The position numbers were made by a program, and so were the translations under genes. From Terriglobia bacterium (GTDB taxonomy: Bacteria > Acidobacteriota > Terriglobia > UBA7540), in contig JASHTO010000057.1 in the NCBI GenBank assembly GCA_030040515.1, positions 1 through 17,783 of the forward strand: a stretch of DNA of 17,783 bases, given 5' to 3'. Positions within the stretch are counted from its first letter, which is position 1; each line of letters starts with the position of its first letter. A model generated the notes under the pieces. The model saw only the letters and a program-made list of their open reading frames with translations, had not been told where the DNA came from and made no database searches. Of this stretch, positions 8,251 to 14,624 are shown piece by piece.

Positions 8251-8496
8251 GGGAAGGGTAAAGGATAAAGCGTAATGCGTAAAGGATGAAAAGCTGCGCC
8301 CCAGGGGTACGTCAAAGTCGTGTCGGTCGGGAGTGCAGGAGCTTGCTCCCGCTTTTCTGGCTGGCAGCAAGCTGCCCCACTCCAAAATCCGTCTCGGTTG
8401 CCACCGTCCTGTTGTCTAACAGTTGCAGCACTTTGACGGACCCCTGGCTGCGGCCATACATTCTTTAAGCTTTACTCCTTATCCTTCACCCCTCCC
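8251..8496. repeat. 246-bp quasi-palindromic intergenic element (MITE/REPIN-like) between rimM and trmD
   Basis: Three nested layers of symmetry are visible. The outer arms, 8251-8288 and 8459-8496, are inverted copies matching at 31 of 38 positions. A second pair, 8301-8318 and 8430-8447, matches at 17 of 18. The core, 8330-8383, is a cloverleaf-like unit: a GGAGTG/CACTCC stem (8330-8335 with 8378-8383) holding two hairpins, GGAGC-TT-GCTCC (8338-8349) and GGCAGC-AA-GCTGCC (8363-8376). No transposase or gene lies inside. The right arm contains the last 25 bases of rimM, and the left arm ends 2 bp before the trmD start codon. It may be one non-autonomous element or two nested ones. Confidence 0.75.
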
Positions 8497-9038
8497 GGAT
8501 CATTCAACTCCAGCAAATCTTCCGGCGGGTCGATTACAATCCTGCGAGCGCCAACGTCGATCCGCGTGCAGATTTCCTGCGCGAGAGGTATCAGCACTTC
8601 CGCTTTTCCGTCAGGACGCTCGACGTGAAGAATGTCCACGCCGCCCGTGGTCTCGATTTCTGTAACAGTCCCGATTTCCCGCTCCCGACGCTCCCAGACC
8701 ACTTGGCAACCCTGCAATTCGCACAAATAATATTGGTGCGCGGGAAGCGAGGTGCGCTGTTCCCAGGGAATAAGCACTTGCCGGCCGCGCAGGCGCGACG
8801 CGTTCTCAATCGTGTCTACACCCGAGAATTTCAGGATGATTCGGCCCTTGTGAGGCCAGGAACGCTCAATGTGGATCGGCCGGGGGGCCTCCCCGGGAGA
8901 TTCCAGGAAAACCGCTTGCAACCCGCGGAACCGTTCCGGGAAATCCGTAAGGATTTCCGCCGCGACCTCTCCCTTTCGTCCTTGCGGCCGGAGAATTTGC
9001 GCGATGGCCAAGAATTGCCCGGCGAAGTTTTGCGCCAA
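8472..9038 (-). CDS. rimM: Ribosome maturation factor RimM
   Basis: RimM helps mature the 30S subunit head and binds S19. The 188-residue protein has the N-terminal RimM beta-barrel ('FLAIAQILRPQGRKGEVAAEILTDFPERF', about residues 9-37; GEV core conserved) and the C-terminal PRC-barrel ('YYLCELQGCQVVWERREREIGTVTEIETTGG ... EVLIPLAQEICTRIDVGARRIVIDPPEDLLEL'). The start is TTG at 9038, supported by GGGAG five bases upstream; no ATG or GTG in the right place gives a better protein. The last residues (about GGVKDKE) lie beyond the conserved end and are encoded by the right arm of the repeat element, so the natural stop may have been replaced. It follows khpA by 52 bp. Confidence 0.95.
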   Translation of the reverse strand: MAQNFAGQFLAIAQILRPQGRKGEVAAEILTDFPERFRGLQAVFLESPGEAPRPIHIERSWPHKGRIILKFSGVDTIENASRLRGRQVLIPWEQRTSLPAHQYYLCELQGCQVVWERREREIGTVTEIETTGGVDILHVERPDGKAEVLIPLAQEICTRIDVGARRIVIDPPEDLLELNDPGGVKDKE

Positions 9039-9090
9039 AGCTTCTCCCGCCCTTCACGCCGCTTCCAGCCGGCGGTGAGACCGCAGCCCC

Positions 9091-9321
9091 CTACTCCAGA
9101 ATCTCCAGCGTGAAGCGCTTCTTGAGCTTCATGCCGGCAGCGTTGAGAATGGTGCGAATGGAGCGCGCCGTACGCCCCTGTTTTCCGATCACCTTCCCCA
9201 AATCGGAGGGATGCACCCGCAATTCCAGCACGGTCACTTGTTCGCCTTCCACAGCCCGCACAGAAACCTGTTCGGGATTATCCACCAGCGCCTTGGCAAT
9301 GGCTTCGATTAACTCCCTCAT
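9091..9321 (-). CDS. khpA: KH-domain RNA-binding protein KhpA
   Basis: This 76-residue single type-II KH domain protein is of the KhpA/YlqC family usually found between rpsP and rimM. The RNA-binding GXXG loop is seen as GKQG in 'HPSDLGKVIGKQGRTARSIRTILNAAG' (about residues 37-63), and the N-terminal helix 'MRELIEAIAKALVDNPEQV' is typical. In other bacteria KhpA pairs with KhpB and affects RNA stability, cell size and division. The ATG start has a strong GGGAGGGG site upstream. The 115-bp gap to rpsP shows no gene; a 7-bp hairpin (9427-9433 with 9439-9445) overlaps the rpsP stop. Confidence 0.94.
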   Translation of the reverse strand: MRELIEAIAKALVDNPEQVSVRAVEGEQVTVLELRVHPSDLGKVIGKQGRTARSIRTILNAAGMKLKKRFTLEILE

Positions 9322-9436
9322 CTGCCCCTCCCGCGCACTTGAGTTGATGTGCCTAGGTCCGTTTGAACAGTTGTGGTTGAGACCCGTTGATCGCCACTCG
9401 TGCAGCCGCCGCGGCTGGCGCAGATGCCGGCCTCCT

Positions 9437-9688
9437 TCAGGCCGGAGGAGCCGACGCGTGAGGTTTCTTCAAGAAACTTTGCACCGTTTCCGAAGGTTGT
9501 GCCCCCCGTCCGATCCAATAATCAACGCGTTCGCGGTTCAGCATGATCTCCGGAGGAGTTCGCCGGGGATTGTAATGGCCGACAATTTCCACAAAACGTC
9601 CATCGCGGGCCCGCTCGCGATCAATCACCACAACACGGTAAGTACTTTTCTTCTTCGCGCCCGTTCGAGCCAAGCGTATTCTTAACAA
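9437..9688 (-). CDS. rpsP: 30S ribosomal protein bS16
   Basis: The 83-residue protein begins MLRIRLARTGAKKKSTYRVVVID and continues with 'GRFVEIVGHYNPRRTP', 'LNRERVDYWIGRGAQPSETVQSFLKK', the full S16 pattern. S16 binds 16S rRNA early in 30S assembly. The start codon is TTG, preceded by GAGGTGG; no in-frame ATG or GTG lies nearby, so this start is forced. It follows ffh by 127 bp, longer than other gaps in the cluster. That gap holds two weak hairpins (9722-9736 and around 9757-9770) but no T-run on this strand, so I call no terminator there. Confidence 0.96.
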   Translation of the reverse strand: MLRIRLARTGAKKKSTYRVVVIDRERARDGRFVEIVGHYNPRRTPPEIMLNRERVDYWIGRGAQPSETVQSFLKKPHASAPPA

Positions 9689-9815
9689 TCTCCACCTCTT
9701 TTTTGATGTTTTACCGGCGATAAGAGTTGGACTCTTTTCCCTCTCTGAATCGCCACCTGCCCAAAGGCAGTTGAAGCCTTATTCGCCCAACATTCATTTT
9801 TCCGTTCGATCTCGA

Positions 9816-11162
9816 TCATATCCCTGACCCTGTCGGCATGCGCAAACGGCTGAGCCCCCGGCCCAGAAGGTTCTGGCTCATGGACTTCATCATTTTGCGC
9901 ATTTGGAAGTATTGTTTCAAGACCTGATTGACCTGCTGAACGGATGTTCCGCTGCCGCGTGCGATGCGCTTGCGCCGCTTGCCGTTGATGATCTCGTGGT
10001 TGCGGCGTTCCTGAGGGGTCATGGAATCGATGATCGCCTCAATGTGAATCAGCTCTTTTTCCTCCACCTTCACCTTTCCGGCATCTTTGAATATTCCGAC
10101 TTTGGGGAGCATGCCCAACATCTGATCCATGGGTCCCATTTTGCGAACCTGGCTCAACTGGTCGCGGAAGTCCTCCAGTGAAAACGTGTCGGTTTGCAGC
10201 TTGCGATGGACCTCAATGGCCTTCTGCTTGTCGATCTTCTGCTCGGCTTTTTCGATGAGCGAGAGAATGTCTCCCATGCCCAGGATGCGGGAAACGATTC
10301 GCTCGGGGTAGAAGACTTCCAGTTGGTCGTATTTCTCGCCGACGCCCATGAACTTGATGGGCTGGCCGGTGACGTGATGAATGGAAAGCGCCGCGCCGCC
10401 GCGGGCATCGCCGTCGAGCTTGGTCAGGATCACTCCGGTGGTGCCCAGGCGCTCATGAAATTCCTGGGCGCTGCGCACGGCGTCCTGGCCGATCATGGCG
10501 TCGGCCACCAGAAGCACTTCGCTGGGCCGCAGCTTGGTGCGCAGCTCACTGACTTCGTTCATCAATTCCTCGTCAATGTGCAAGCGGCCCGCGGTATCAA
10601 CGATCAAGACATCGTGCCCGCGGTCGGCGGCGTCTTTGCGGGCGGCGGTGGCCAATGGGATCGGAGAGCTGATGCCTTCGCCGGTGAAAATGGGTATTTG
10701 AATGGCCTTGGCGATCACGGCCAACTGTTCACGCGCGGCGGGGCGGTAGACATCGGTGGAAACCAGCATCGGGCGGCGCTTTCGCCCAGCGAGCCACAGC
10801 GCCAATTTACCGGAAGTGGTGGTCTTGCCGGAGCCCTGGAGGCCGACCATCAGAAAAACGGTGGGGTATTCTTTTGAAAAAGACAGCAAGGAGGCTTCGC
10901 GGCCGAGAATTTCGATCAATTGATCGCGAACGATGCGGATAACTTCCTGAACCGGCGAAAGGCTGGCCTGAACCTCTTCCCCACGCGCCATGACACGAGC
11001 GCGGTCGAGCAACTCTTTTACCACATTGAGGTTAACATCGGCTTCAAGAAGCGCCAGGCGAACTTCACGCAAGGTCTGGTCAACGACCTCGTCGTTCAGA
11101 ACTCCCTGGATGCGCAAGGTCTTGAAAACCTTTTGCAACCGGTCTTGGAGTGCGTCAAACAT
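9816..11162 (-). CDS. ffh: Signal recognition particle GTPase Ffh (SRP54)
   Basis: Ffh binds signal peptides emerging from the ribosome together with 4.5S RNA and delivers the complex to FtsY at the membrane. The 448-residue protein has the N domain four-helix bundle (residues 1-95, with ALLEADVN at 37-44), the G domain with P-loop GLQGSGKTT (107-115), DTAGR (189-193) and TKLDGDARGG (247-256), and the Met-rich M domain (about 320-440) with RIARGSG for RNA binding and repeated Met residues (QMRKMMKSMSQ). Length is normal. It is the first gene of the ffh-rpsP-khpA-rimM-trmD-rplS cluster and has a good promoter about 60 bases upstream. Only a modest GGCGGG site precedes the ATG. Confidence 0.98.
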   Translation of the reverse strand: MFDALQDRLQKVFKTLRIQGVLNDEVVDQTLREVRLALLEADVNLNVVKELLDRARVMARGEEVQASLSPVQEVIRIVRDQLIEILGREASLLSFSKEYPTVFLMVGLQGSGKTTTSGKLALWLAGRKRRPMLVSTDVYRPAAREQLAVIAKAIQIPIFTGEGISSPIPLATAARKDAADRGHDVLIVDTAGRLHIDEELMNEVSELRTKLRPSEVLLVADAMIGQDAVRSAQEFHERLGTTGVILTKLDGDARGGAALSIHHVTGQPIKFMGVGEKYDQLEVFYPERIVSRILGMGDILSLIEKAEQKIDKQKAIEVHRKLQTDTFSLEDFRDQLSQVRKMGPMDQMLGMLPKVGIFKDAGKVKVEEKELIHIEAIIDSMTPQERRNHEIINGKRRKRIARGSGTSVQQVNQVLKQYFQMRKMMKSMSQNLLGRGLSRLRMPTGSGI

Positions 11163-11228
11163 TCAATGCCCGCCGGCTGGGGATACGTCTACCCTCCCCC
11201 AGGCCGATGCTAATGTATTAGACTTTCT

Positions 11229-11258
11229 ATGCTATTTTACGTCTTCAACAATTGTCAA
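11229..11258 (-). promoter_or_regulatory. Sigma70-like promoter of the ffh operon
   Basis: Reading the minus strand, a perfect TTGACA (11253-11258) is followed after 18 bases by TAGCAT (11229-11234), matching four of six -10 positions including the TA---T frame. Transcription would start near 11222, giving a leader of about 60 bases before the ffh ATG at 11162. The surrounding bases are A+T-rich against the local background. Confidence 0.6.
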
Positions 11259-11295
11259 GCAAAGCGAGCCCGACGTAGTGTCTCAATTTAAATTT

Positions 11296-11352
11296 TGCAG
11301 CGCAGCTGTCCCCACCCGCGACAGTTACGCGGCTAGGGACAGCCGCGCTACA
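11296..11352. repeat. Short inverted-repeat (REP-like) element upstream of ffh
   Basis: The 17-bp ends (11296-11312 and 11336-11352) are inverted copies matching at 15 of 17 positions, including a perfect 8-bp GCTGTCCC/GGGACAGC pair. The inner GCGGCT/AGCCGC stem (11329-11334 with 11341-11346) offers an alternative hairpin. The arm sequence (TGTAGCGCGGCTG on one strand) differs from the elements at 3839 and 8251 but shares its TGTAGCG end with the one at 16999. Confidence 0.6.
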
Positions 11353-11577
11353 ACCGCCGCTGGGCTCTTTTGTGGCATTTCGTGGATAGCGCTCCGCCAG
11401 TTTGCAGTCGCAGGACGGAAGGAGTGAACTGCGTGAAAAACCGCACTTAGGGCGGCTTTAGACGCAGCTTTGCTCGTTAGATACGGGGGGGGTCTGCCCG
11501 ATTATTGTTTGCCGCGGGAAATATCACGTCGTTGTGAAGCAGAGACAGTTATACCTGGGAATTAAAGGAAGGGAAAT

Positions 11578-12054
11578 TTAGAGGTTCAGGAGATAATCGG
11601 ACGCCGTCAGGTTCCCGAACCTCACCGTATTCACGCGTTCCCCCACCACGTTGGCGAAATACTCGAGAATGGCGGTCAATTTCAGCGCAGCGGGCGACTC
11701 GCGCAGCCTCAGCAGGTGGCGCGTCACCAGGTAAGCGAACACCAGCTTGAAGTAGACAATGAGCAGGCGCTCCTCGTAACTATAGCGCTGATTGACGTTG
11801 GCGGCGTTCTTCAGAAGGTAGGTGAGCGCCAGGAAATCACACTTCAGCGTCAGCGTCAGCCTCGGGTATTCAACCGGAGAGCCGAAATCCTGGATGGCCT
11901 TGCGCACGGATGGGAATTCCAGTCGATTAGCGCTGACGATGGATTGTGAAAACTCTTGGGTGAATTTTCGGCGCAGGATCTTCTGGCAAATCGCCTGGAG
12001 GTAGAAGAAGAAAAGCCCCGTGGACAGGATCAAAATCAGGGCTGCCGTGAACAT
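11578..12054 (-). CDS. Membrane-anchored protein of unknown function, 158 aa
   Basis: I do not recognise a family. Residues 1-20 form one hydrophobic helix (MFTAALILILSTGLFFFYLQ) followed by basic residues (ILRRKF), so the protein is probably anchored with its body in the cytoplasm. The remaining 135 residues look helical, with a hydrophobic stretch 'LLIVYFKLVFAYLVTRHLLRL' (about 101-121) that may be buried or membrane-associated. The ATG has a clear GAGGTGA site upstream. The start lies 22 bp after the seven-helix protein on the same strand, and its ribosome-binding site sits in that gap, so translation of the two is probably linked. It is the last gene of the unit that begins with the repeat peptide. 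Confidence 0.72.
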   Translation of the reverse strand: MFTAALILILSTGLFFFYLQAICQKILRRKFTQEFSQSIVSANRLEFPSVRKAIQDFGSPVEYPRLTLTLKCDFLALTYLLKNAANVNQRYSYEERLLIVYFKLVFAYLVTRHLLRLRESPAALKLTAILEYFANVVGERVNTVRFGNLTASDYLLNL

Positions 12055-12076
12055 GCATTCACCTCACTGCAATATT

Positions 12077-12811
12077 TTAATCGGATAGGGCCCCCGCCAA
12101 GGCTGCTTGCTTCCCCACGCTCGACGGGGAAAGCACCGTCTGGGGAGCTTTCGTAACAGCATAAATCCAGATGATCAGCATTCCCAGCGTGCAAATCGGG
12201 TTCAAGAAACTGAAGATGAGGCGCGCGAAGTCACCCCCCGAAGTCAAATGCAAAAGGGCCAGCCCGGCGGCCTCCCCTGCAAATTGCAGACCCATGCCGC
12301 AAACCAGCAGCGCCAACGGGTCATCTTCAATGGCGAGTTGCTGCATCATCACAAAAAGCAGGGTATTCAGAACCAGACAACTGAAATAAAGGTTTTGACT
12401 GAATTCAACAATGAACACGGTGTAGAGCTGCGTATAATGGCGGGTAAGGCTGAGGACCGAAATGGCCACCACCACGAGGAAAACGAAAACCAAAAACAGC
12501 CGGACGAAGCGCCACAACTTCTCTTCTTGTTTGCAAGCGCGCCGGAAGAAGCTGCACGTCAGCAGGAATGCCCCCATGGCCAGCGCCACGTCCGTCAACC
12601 AATAAAAATAAAAAAATCCCATCGATGCTCTTCCAAAATGATCAAGCACCGCTGGGCGCGCCAGCCCGTCCACGGCAAACAGCAGAGTGACGTACACAAA
12701 AAAACTCAATTGGCGCCGCCATGCACCTTGCTTCGCAAGGAGCAGGCAAAGGGCACCCTCCAGGATATAGATCCCGTACTGAAGGCCATGAATGAGAATC
12801 TGGTCGGTCAT
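12077..12811 (-). CDS. Seven-helix integral membrane protein of unknown function, 244 aa
   Basis: Seven hydrophobic segments can be counted: around YGIYILEGALCLLLA, LSFFVYVTLLFAVDGLA, FFYFYWLTDVALAMGAFLLTCSFF, FVRLFLVFVFLVVVAISVLSL, FIVEFSQNLYFSCLVLNTLLFVMM, LLVCGMGLQFAGEAAGLALLHL and LIFSFLNPICTLGMLIIWIYAV. No enzymatic or transporter motif is evident. The topology resembles sensory seven-helix modules but no kinase, HD or GGDEF domain is attached. I chose the ATG at 12811 (MTDQILIHG); a GTG at 12856 would add 15 basic residues, and neither start has a strong ribosome-binding site. It lies 65 bp downstream of the repeat peptide and 22 bp upstream of the anchored 158-residue protein, all on the same strand, so these three are likely one operon. 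Confidence 0.78.
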   Translation of the reverse strand: MTDQILIHGLQYGIYILEGALCLLLAKQGAWRRQLSFFVYVTLLFAVDGLARPAVLDHFGRASMGFFYFYWLTDVALAMGAFLLTCSFFRRACKQEEKLWRFVRLFLVFVFLVVVAISVLSLTRHYTQLYTVFIVEFSQNLYFSCLVLNTLLFVMMQQLAIEDDPLALLVCGMGLQFAGEAAGLALLHLTSGGDFARLIFSFLNPICTLGMLIIWIYAVTKAPQTVLSPSSVGKQAALAGALSD

Positions 12812-12876
12812 GAACGCCACGGAACCGCGTCTGATGCGCAGTTGCCTCCGCGTCACTCATCACGACCGGAAGCAAC

Positions 12877-13089
12877 TTACTTCTGCATCGGCGGAATCGG
12901 AGCAGGCGTACCACCAATGCCCAAAGTACCCATCGGTGGAATCGGAGCAGGCGTGCCACCGATGCCCAAAGAGTTCATGGGTGGAATCGGAGCCGGCGTA
13001 CCGCCAATTCCCGCTACACTTCGCCGAAGAGAGACACTGGCCAACCCTACCAACAGCGCCAGCATAGACACTAGTAGATAATTCTTCAT
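12877..13089 (-). CDS. Small exported peptide precursor with three identical 12-residue repeats, 70 aa
   Basis: The ATG at 13089 is supported by a GGAGGA site at 13095-13100, five bases upstream; a longer in-frame TTG start lies across that site and is unlikely. Residues 1-26 look like a signal peptide (KN, then LLVSMLALLVGLASVS, then LRRSVA), and an S-V-A/G cleavage would leave a 44-residue product beginning exactly at repeat 1. That product is GIGGTPAPIPPM three times, separated by NSL and GTL, ending in QK. The three DNA copies differ at 3 to 6 positions pairwise, all synonymous third codon positions. There is no Cys or other obvious modification residue. I recognise no family; a secreted signal, a multi-copy peptide precursor, or a Pro-rich envelope peptide are all possible. 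A TTGACA-type promoter lies upstream. Confidence 0.72.
   Translation of the reverse strand: MKNYLLVSMLALLVGLASVSLRRSVAGIGGTPAPIPPMNSLGIGGTPAPIPPMGTLGIGGTPAPIPPMQK
12886..13011 (-). repeat. Three-copy 45-bp tandem repeat inside the small peptide gene
   Basis: Three 36-bp copies encode the same 12 residues: 12976-13011 (first), 12931-12966 (second) and 12886-12921 (third). They are separated by 9-bp spacers at 12967-12975 and 12922-12930, giving a 45-bp period. The nucleotide copies have diverged only at silent positions. Confidence 0.9.
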
Positions 13090-13110
13090 GACTTTCCTCC
13101 AGTTAGTCAA

Positions 13111-13472
13111 CTAAAAAATTCCCCATCTGGGCGGAAAGCCTATCCAATTATCTACTCGTTGTCAATATATTCCTAGATACTCCACCCCCCCATGCTTTGA
13201 CCGAAAACGGGTTAGAGCCTCTAGGCACATCAACCCTCCAAGAAGCCAGTCTTCCTTCGCGTGCAACTTTAATGGCCTCTAAGGTTCCTAGCAATGGTAC
13301 AAGAGTACTACAGCCGTATGGCACTATCACCTGGTACTAATAAATTGGAATCTGCTAATTTTCTAGACGGGCACACCAAAACCAACAAACTTATCTTGTC
13401 GTTGAGTTGACCCCAAGGGGAGCCGATGGCATCATACGAATTATTGATTTAGTGGATTGCAGGGGGTGTAGT
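13111..13472. other. Divergent, A+T-richer intergenic region
   Basis: This spacer lies between the peptide operon (minus) and the VWFA-related gene (plus). A hand count gives about 45% G+C over 13141-13380, lower than the genes around it. It holds the candidate promoter at 13137-13165 and a 60-codon open frame on the minus strand (13148-13330, containing 'GRLASWRVDVPRGSNPF') that I do not recognise and that has no ribosome-binding site. No promoter for the plus-strand gene was found. Confidence 0.5.
13137..13165 (-). promoter_or_regulatory. Candidate promoter of the repeat-peptide operon
   Basis: On the minus strand TTGACA (13160-13165, perfect) is followed after 17 bases by TAGGCT (13137-13142), which keeps only the TA---T frame of a -10 box. 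It would give a leader of about 40 bases before the ATG at 13089, which fits. The weak -10 leaves the call tentative. Confidence 0.4.
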
Positions 13473-14624
13473 GTGAATAAGAAGAAAAAGTTTCTGCCAA
13501 TTACGATTATGGCAGGAGTTGTCGGAGTGCTGCTCCTGGCCAGCTTCCCCCCGCGTTGGTTTGCCCAATCCCAGGAACCCTCTTCAAGCGGACAACAACA
13601 ACAAAGCCCTGGCCCGCAGCCTGACGTGGACGAGACCGTTCTGGTCCCTAAGAAATCGCAGCCGTCACCTTCTCCTTCGCAGCCCTCCACGGTGCAACCG
13701 GAGAACAAGCCGGAAAAAATCAATCCCAACCAGATCTATTCGCTTTCGACCACCACCAACCTTGTCAACGTGGACGTGATGGTGGTGGATAACAATGGAA
13801 ATCCGCTTCAAAACCTTGATAAGAAGAATTTCCAGTTGTTCGACGACGGCGTGCAACAGTCGGTGACCAATTTTGGAACGGGCGAAGCACCCATGACGGT
13901 TTGCATGCTCATTGAGTTCGCCAACCGCAATTGGCAGTTCCTCTATTTGGCGCTCCGCTACAGTTATGACTTCTTGAATGTCATCCACCCGAAGGATTGG
14001 GTAGCCGTGGTTTCCTTCGACCTGAAGCCTCAAATTCTCACCGACTTCACGCAGGATCGCATGGAGGTGCGCTCGGCGCTCGATCAATTGCGCATGCCGG
14101 GCTTCATGGAATCGAATTTTTACGATGCTCTGAGTTTTGTGCTTGACCGGATGCAAGAGGTGCACGGGCGCAAGGCGGTTCTGGCCGTGGTGACCGGAAT
14201 CGACACCTTCAGCAAGCTGACGTACGACCAGATCCTGAAAAAAGTGAAGGCATCGGACACGCCCATCTACCCCGTCAGCATCGTGGAGTTTTTGGCCGTC
14301 CGCAGCCCCCGCGGTGACAATATCACCACGCTGCAAGCGGAAAATTGCCTCAAAACCATGGCCCAATACTCCGGGGGACAGGCCTATTTCCCGCGCTTCG
14401 AGCAGGAACTTCCGGCGGATTACCAGCAAATCGCCGAGCAACTTCGCCGGCAATACAGCCTGGGCTTCGTTCCCACCAATGCCACACACGACGGCCGCTA
14501 CCACAAATTGAAGGTCGATGTCGTGGATGACCAGGGGAATCCCCTGACGATTTTCAATGAAAAGGGCAAGAAGATTAAATACCACGTGGTGGCGCGCGAC
14601 GGCTATTACGCGCCGAAATCTTAG
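13473..14624 (+). CDS. VWFA-related domain protein, exported, metal site degenerate
   Basis: The GTG at 13473 is chosen because an AGGGGG site lies about 7 bases upstream and a signal/anchor follows directly (MNKKKKFLPITIMAGVVGVLLLASF); the frame is open further upstream without a better start. Residues 31-90 are a Pro/Gln/Ser-rich linker. From about residue 93 the protein follows the acidobacterial VWFA-related pattern: 'LVNVDVMVVDNNGNPLQNLDKKNFQLFDDGVQQSV', then the Rossmann-like VWFA fold, ending 'RRQYSLGFVP ... YHKLKVDVVDDQGNPL'. Where active members have DxSxS for metal binding, this one has E148-F-A-N-R152, so all three metal ligands are changed. It probably binds a protein partner without metal, or is a structural relic. 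The stop codon overlaps the purH stop by 4 bp on the opposite strand. Confidence 0.85.
   Translation: MNKKKKFLPITIMAGVVGVLLLASFPPRWFAQSQEPSSSGQQQQSPGPQPDVDETVLVPKKSQPSPSPSQPSTVQPENKPEKINPNQIYSLSTTTNLVNVDVMVVDNNGNPLQNLDKKNFQLFDDGVQQSVTNFGTGEAPMTVCMLIEFANRNWQFLYLALRYSYDFLNVIHPKDWVAVVSFDLKPQILTDFTQDRMEVRSALDQLRMPGFMESNFYDALSFVLDRMQEVHGRKAVLAVVTGIDTFSKLTYDQILKKVKASDTPIYPVSIVEFLAVRSPRGDNITTLQAENCLKTMAQYSGGQAYFPRFEQELPADYQQIAEQLRRQYSLGFVPTNATHDGRYHKLKVDVVDDQGNPLTIFNEKGKKIKYHVVARDGYYAPKS

Larger units (their letters stand above)
11163..11577. other. Intergenic region upstream of ffh, no gene
   Basis: This 415-bp stretch separates ffh from the end of the three-gene membrane/peptide unit; both neighbours are on the minus strand. 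It holds the ffh promoter (11229-11258) and an inverted-repeat element (11296-11352). From 11353 to 11577 I see no open frame with coding character, no tRNA and no convincing terminator hairpin with a T-run for the gene ending at 11578. Confidence 0.6.

Noticed and set aside
9341..9354. A 14-base sequence whose complement recurs at 13221-13234
   Set aside because: One such match is expected by chance in a window of this size, and the flanks do not align.
11163..11577. The ffh upstream region as a possible site for the 4.5S RNA gene
   Set aside because: I could not find the conserved GGAA tetraloop hairpin with the paired arms expected of the SRP RNA.
12886..13011. Three regularly spaced 36-bp repeats that could be taken for a CRISPR array
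   Set aside because: The spacers are only 9 bp, the repeats keep an open frame with silent differences only, and no cas genes are present; it is a protein repeat.
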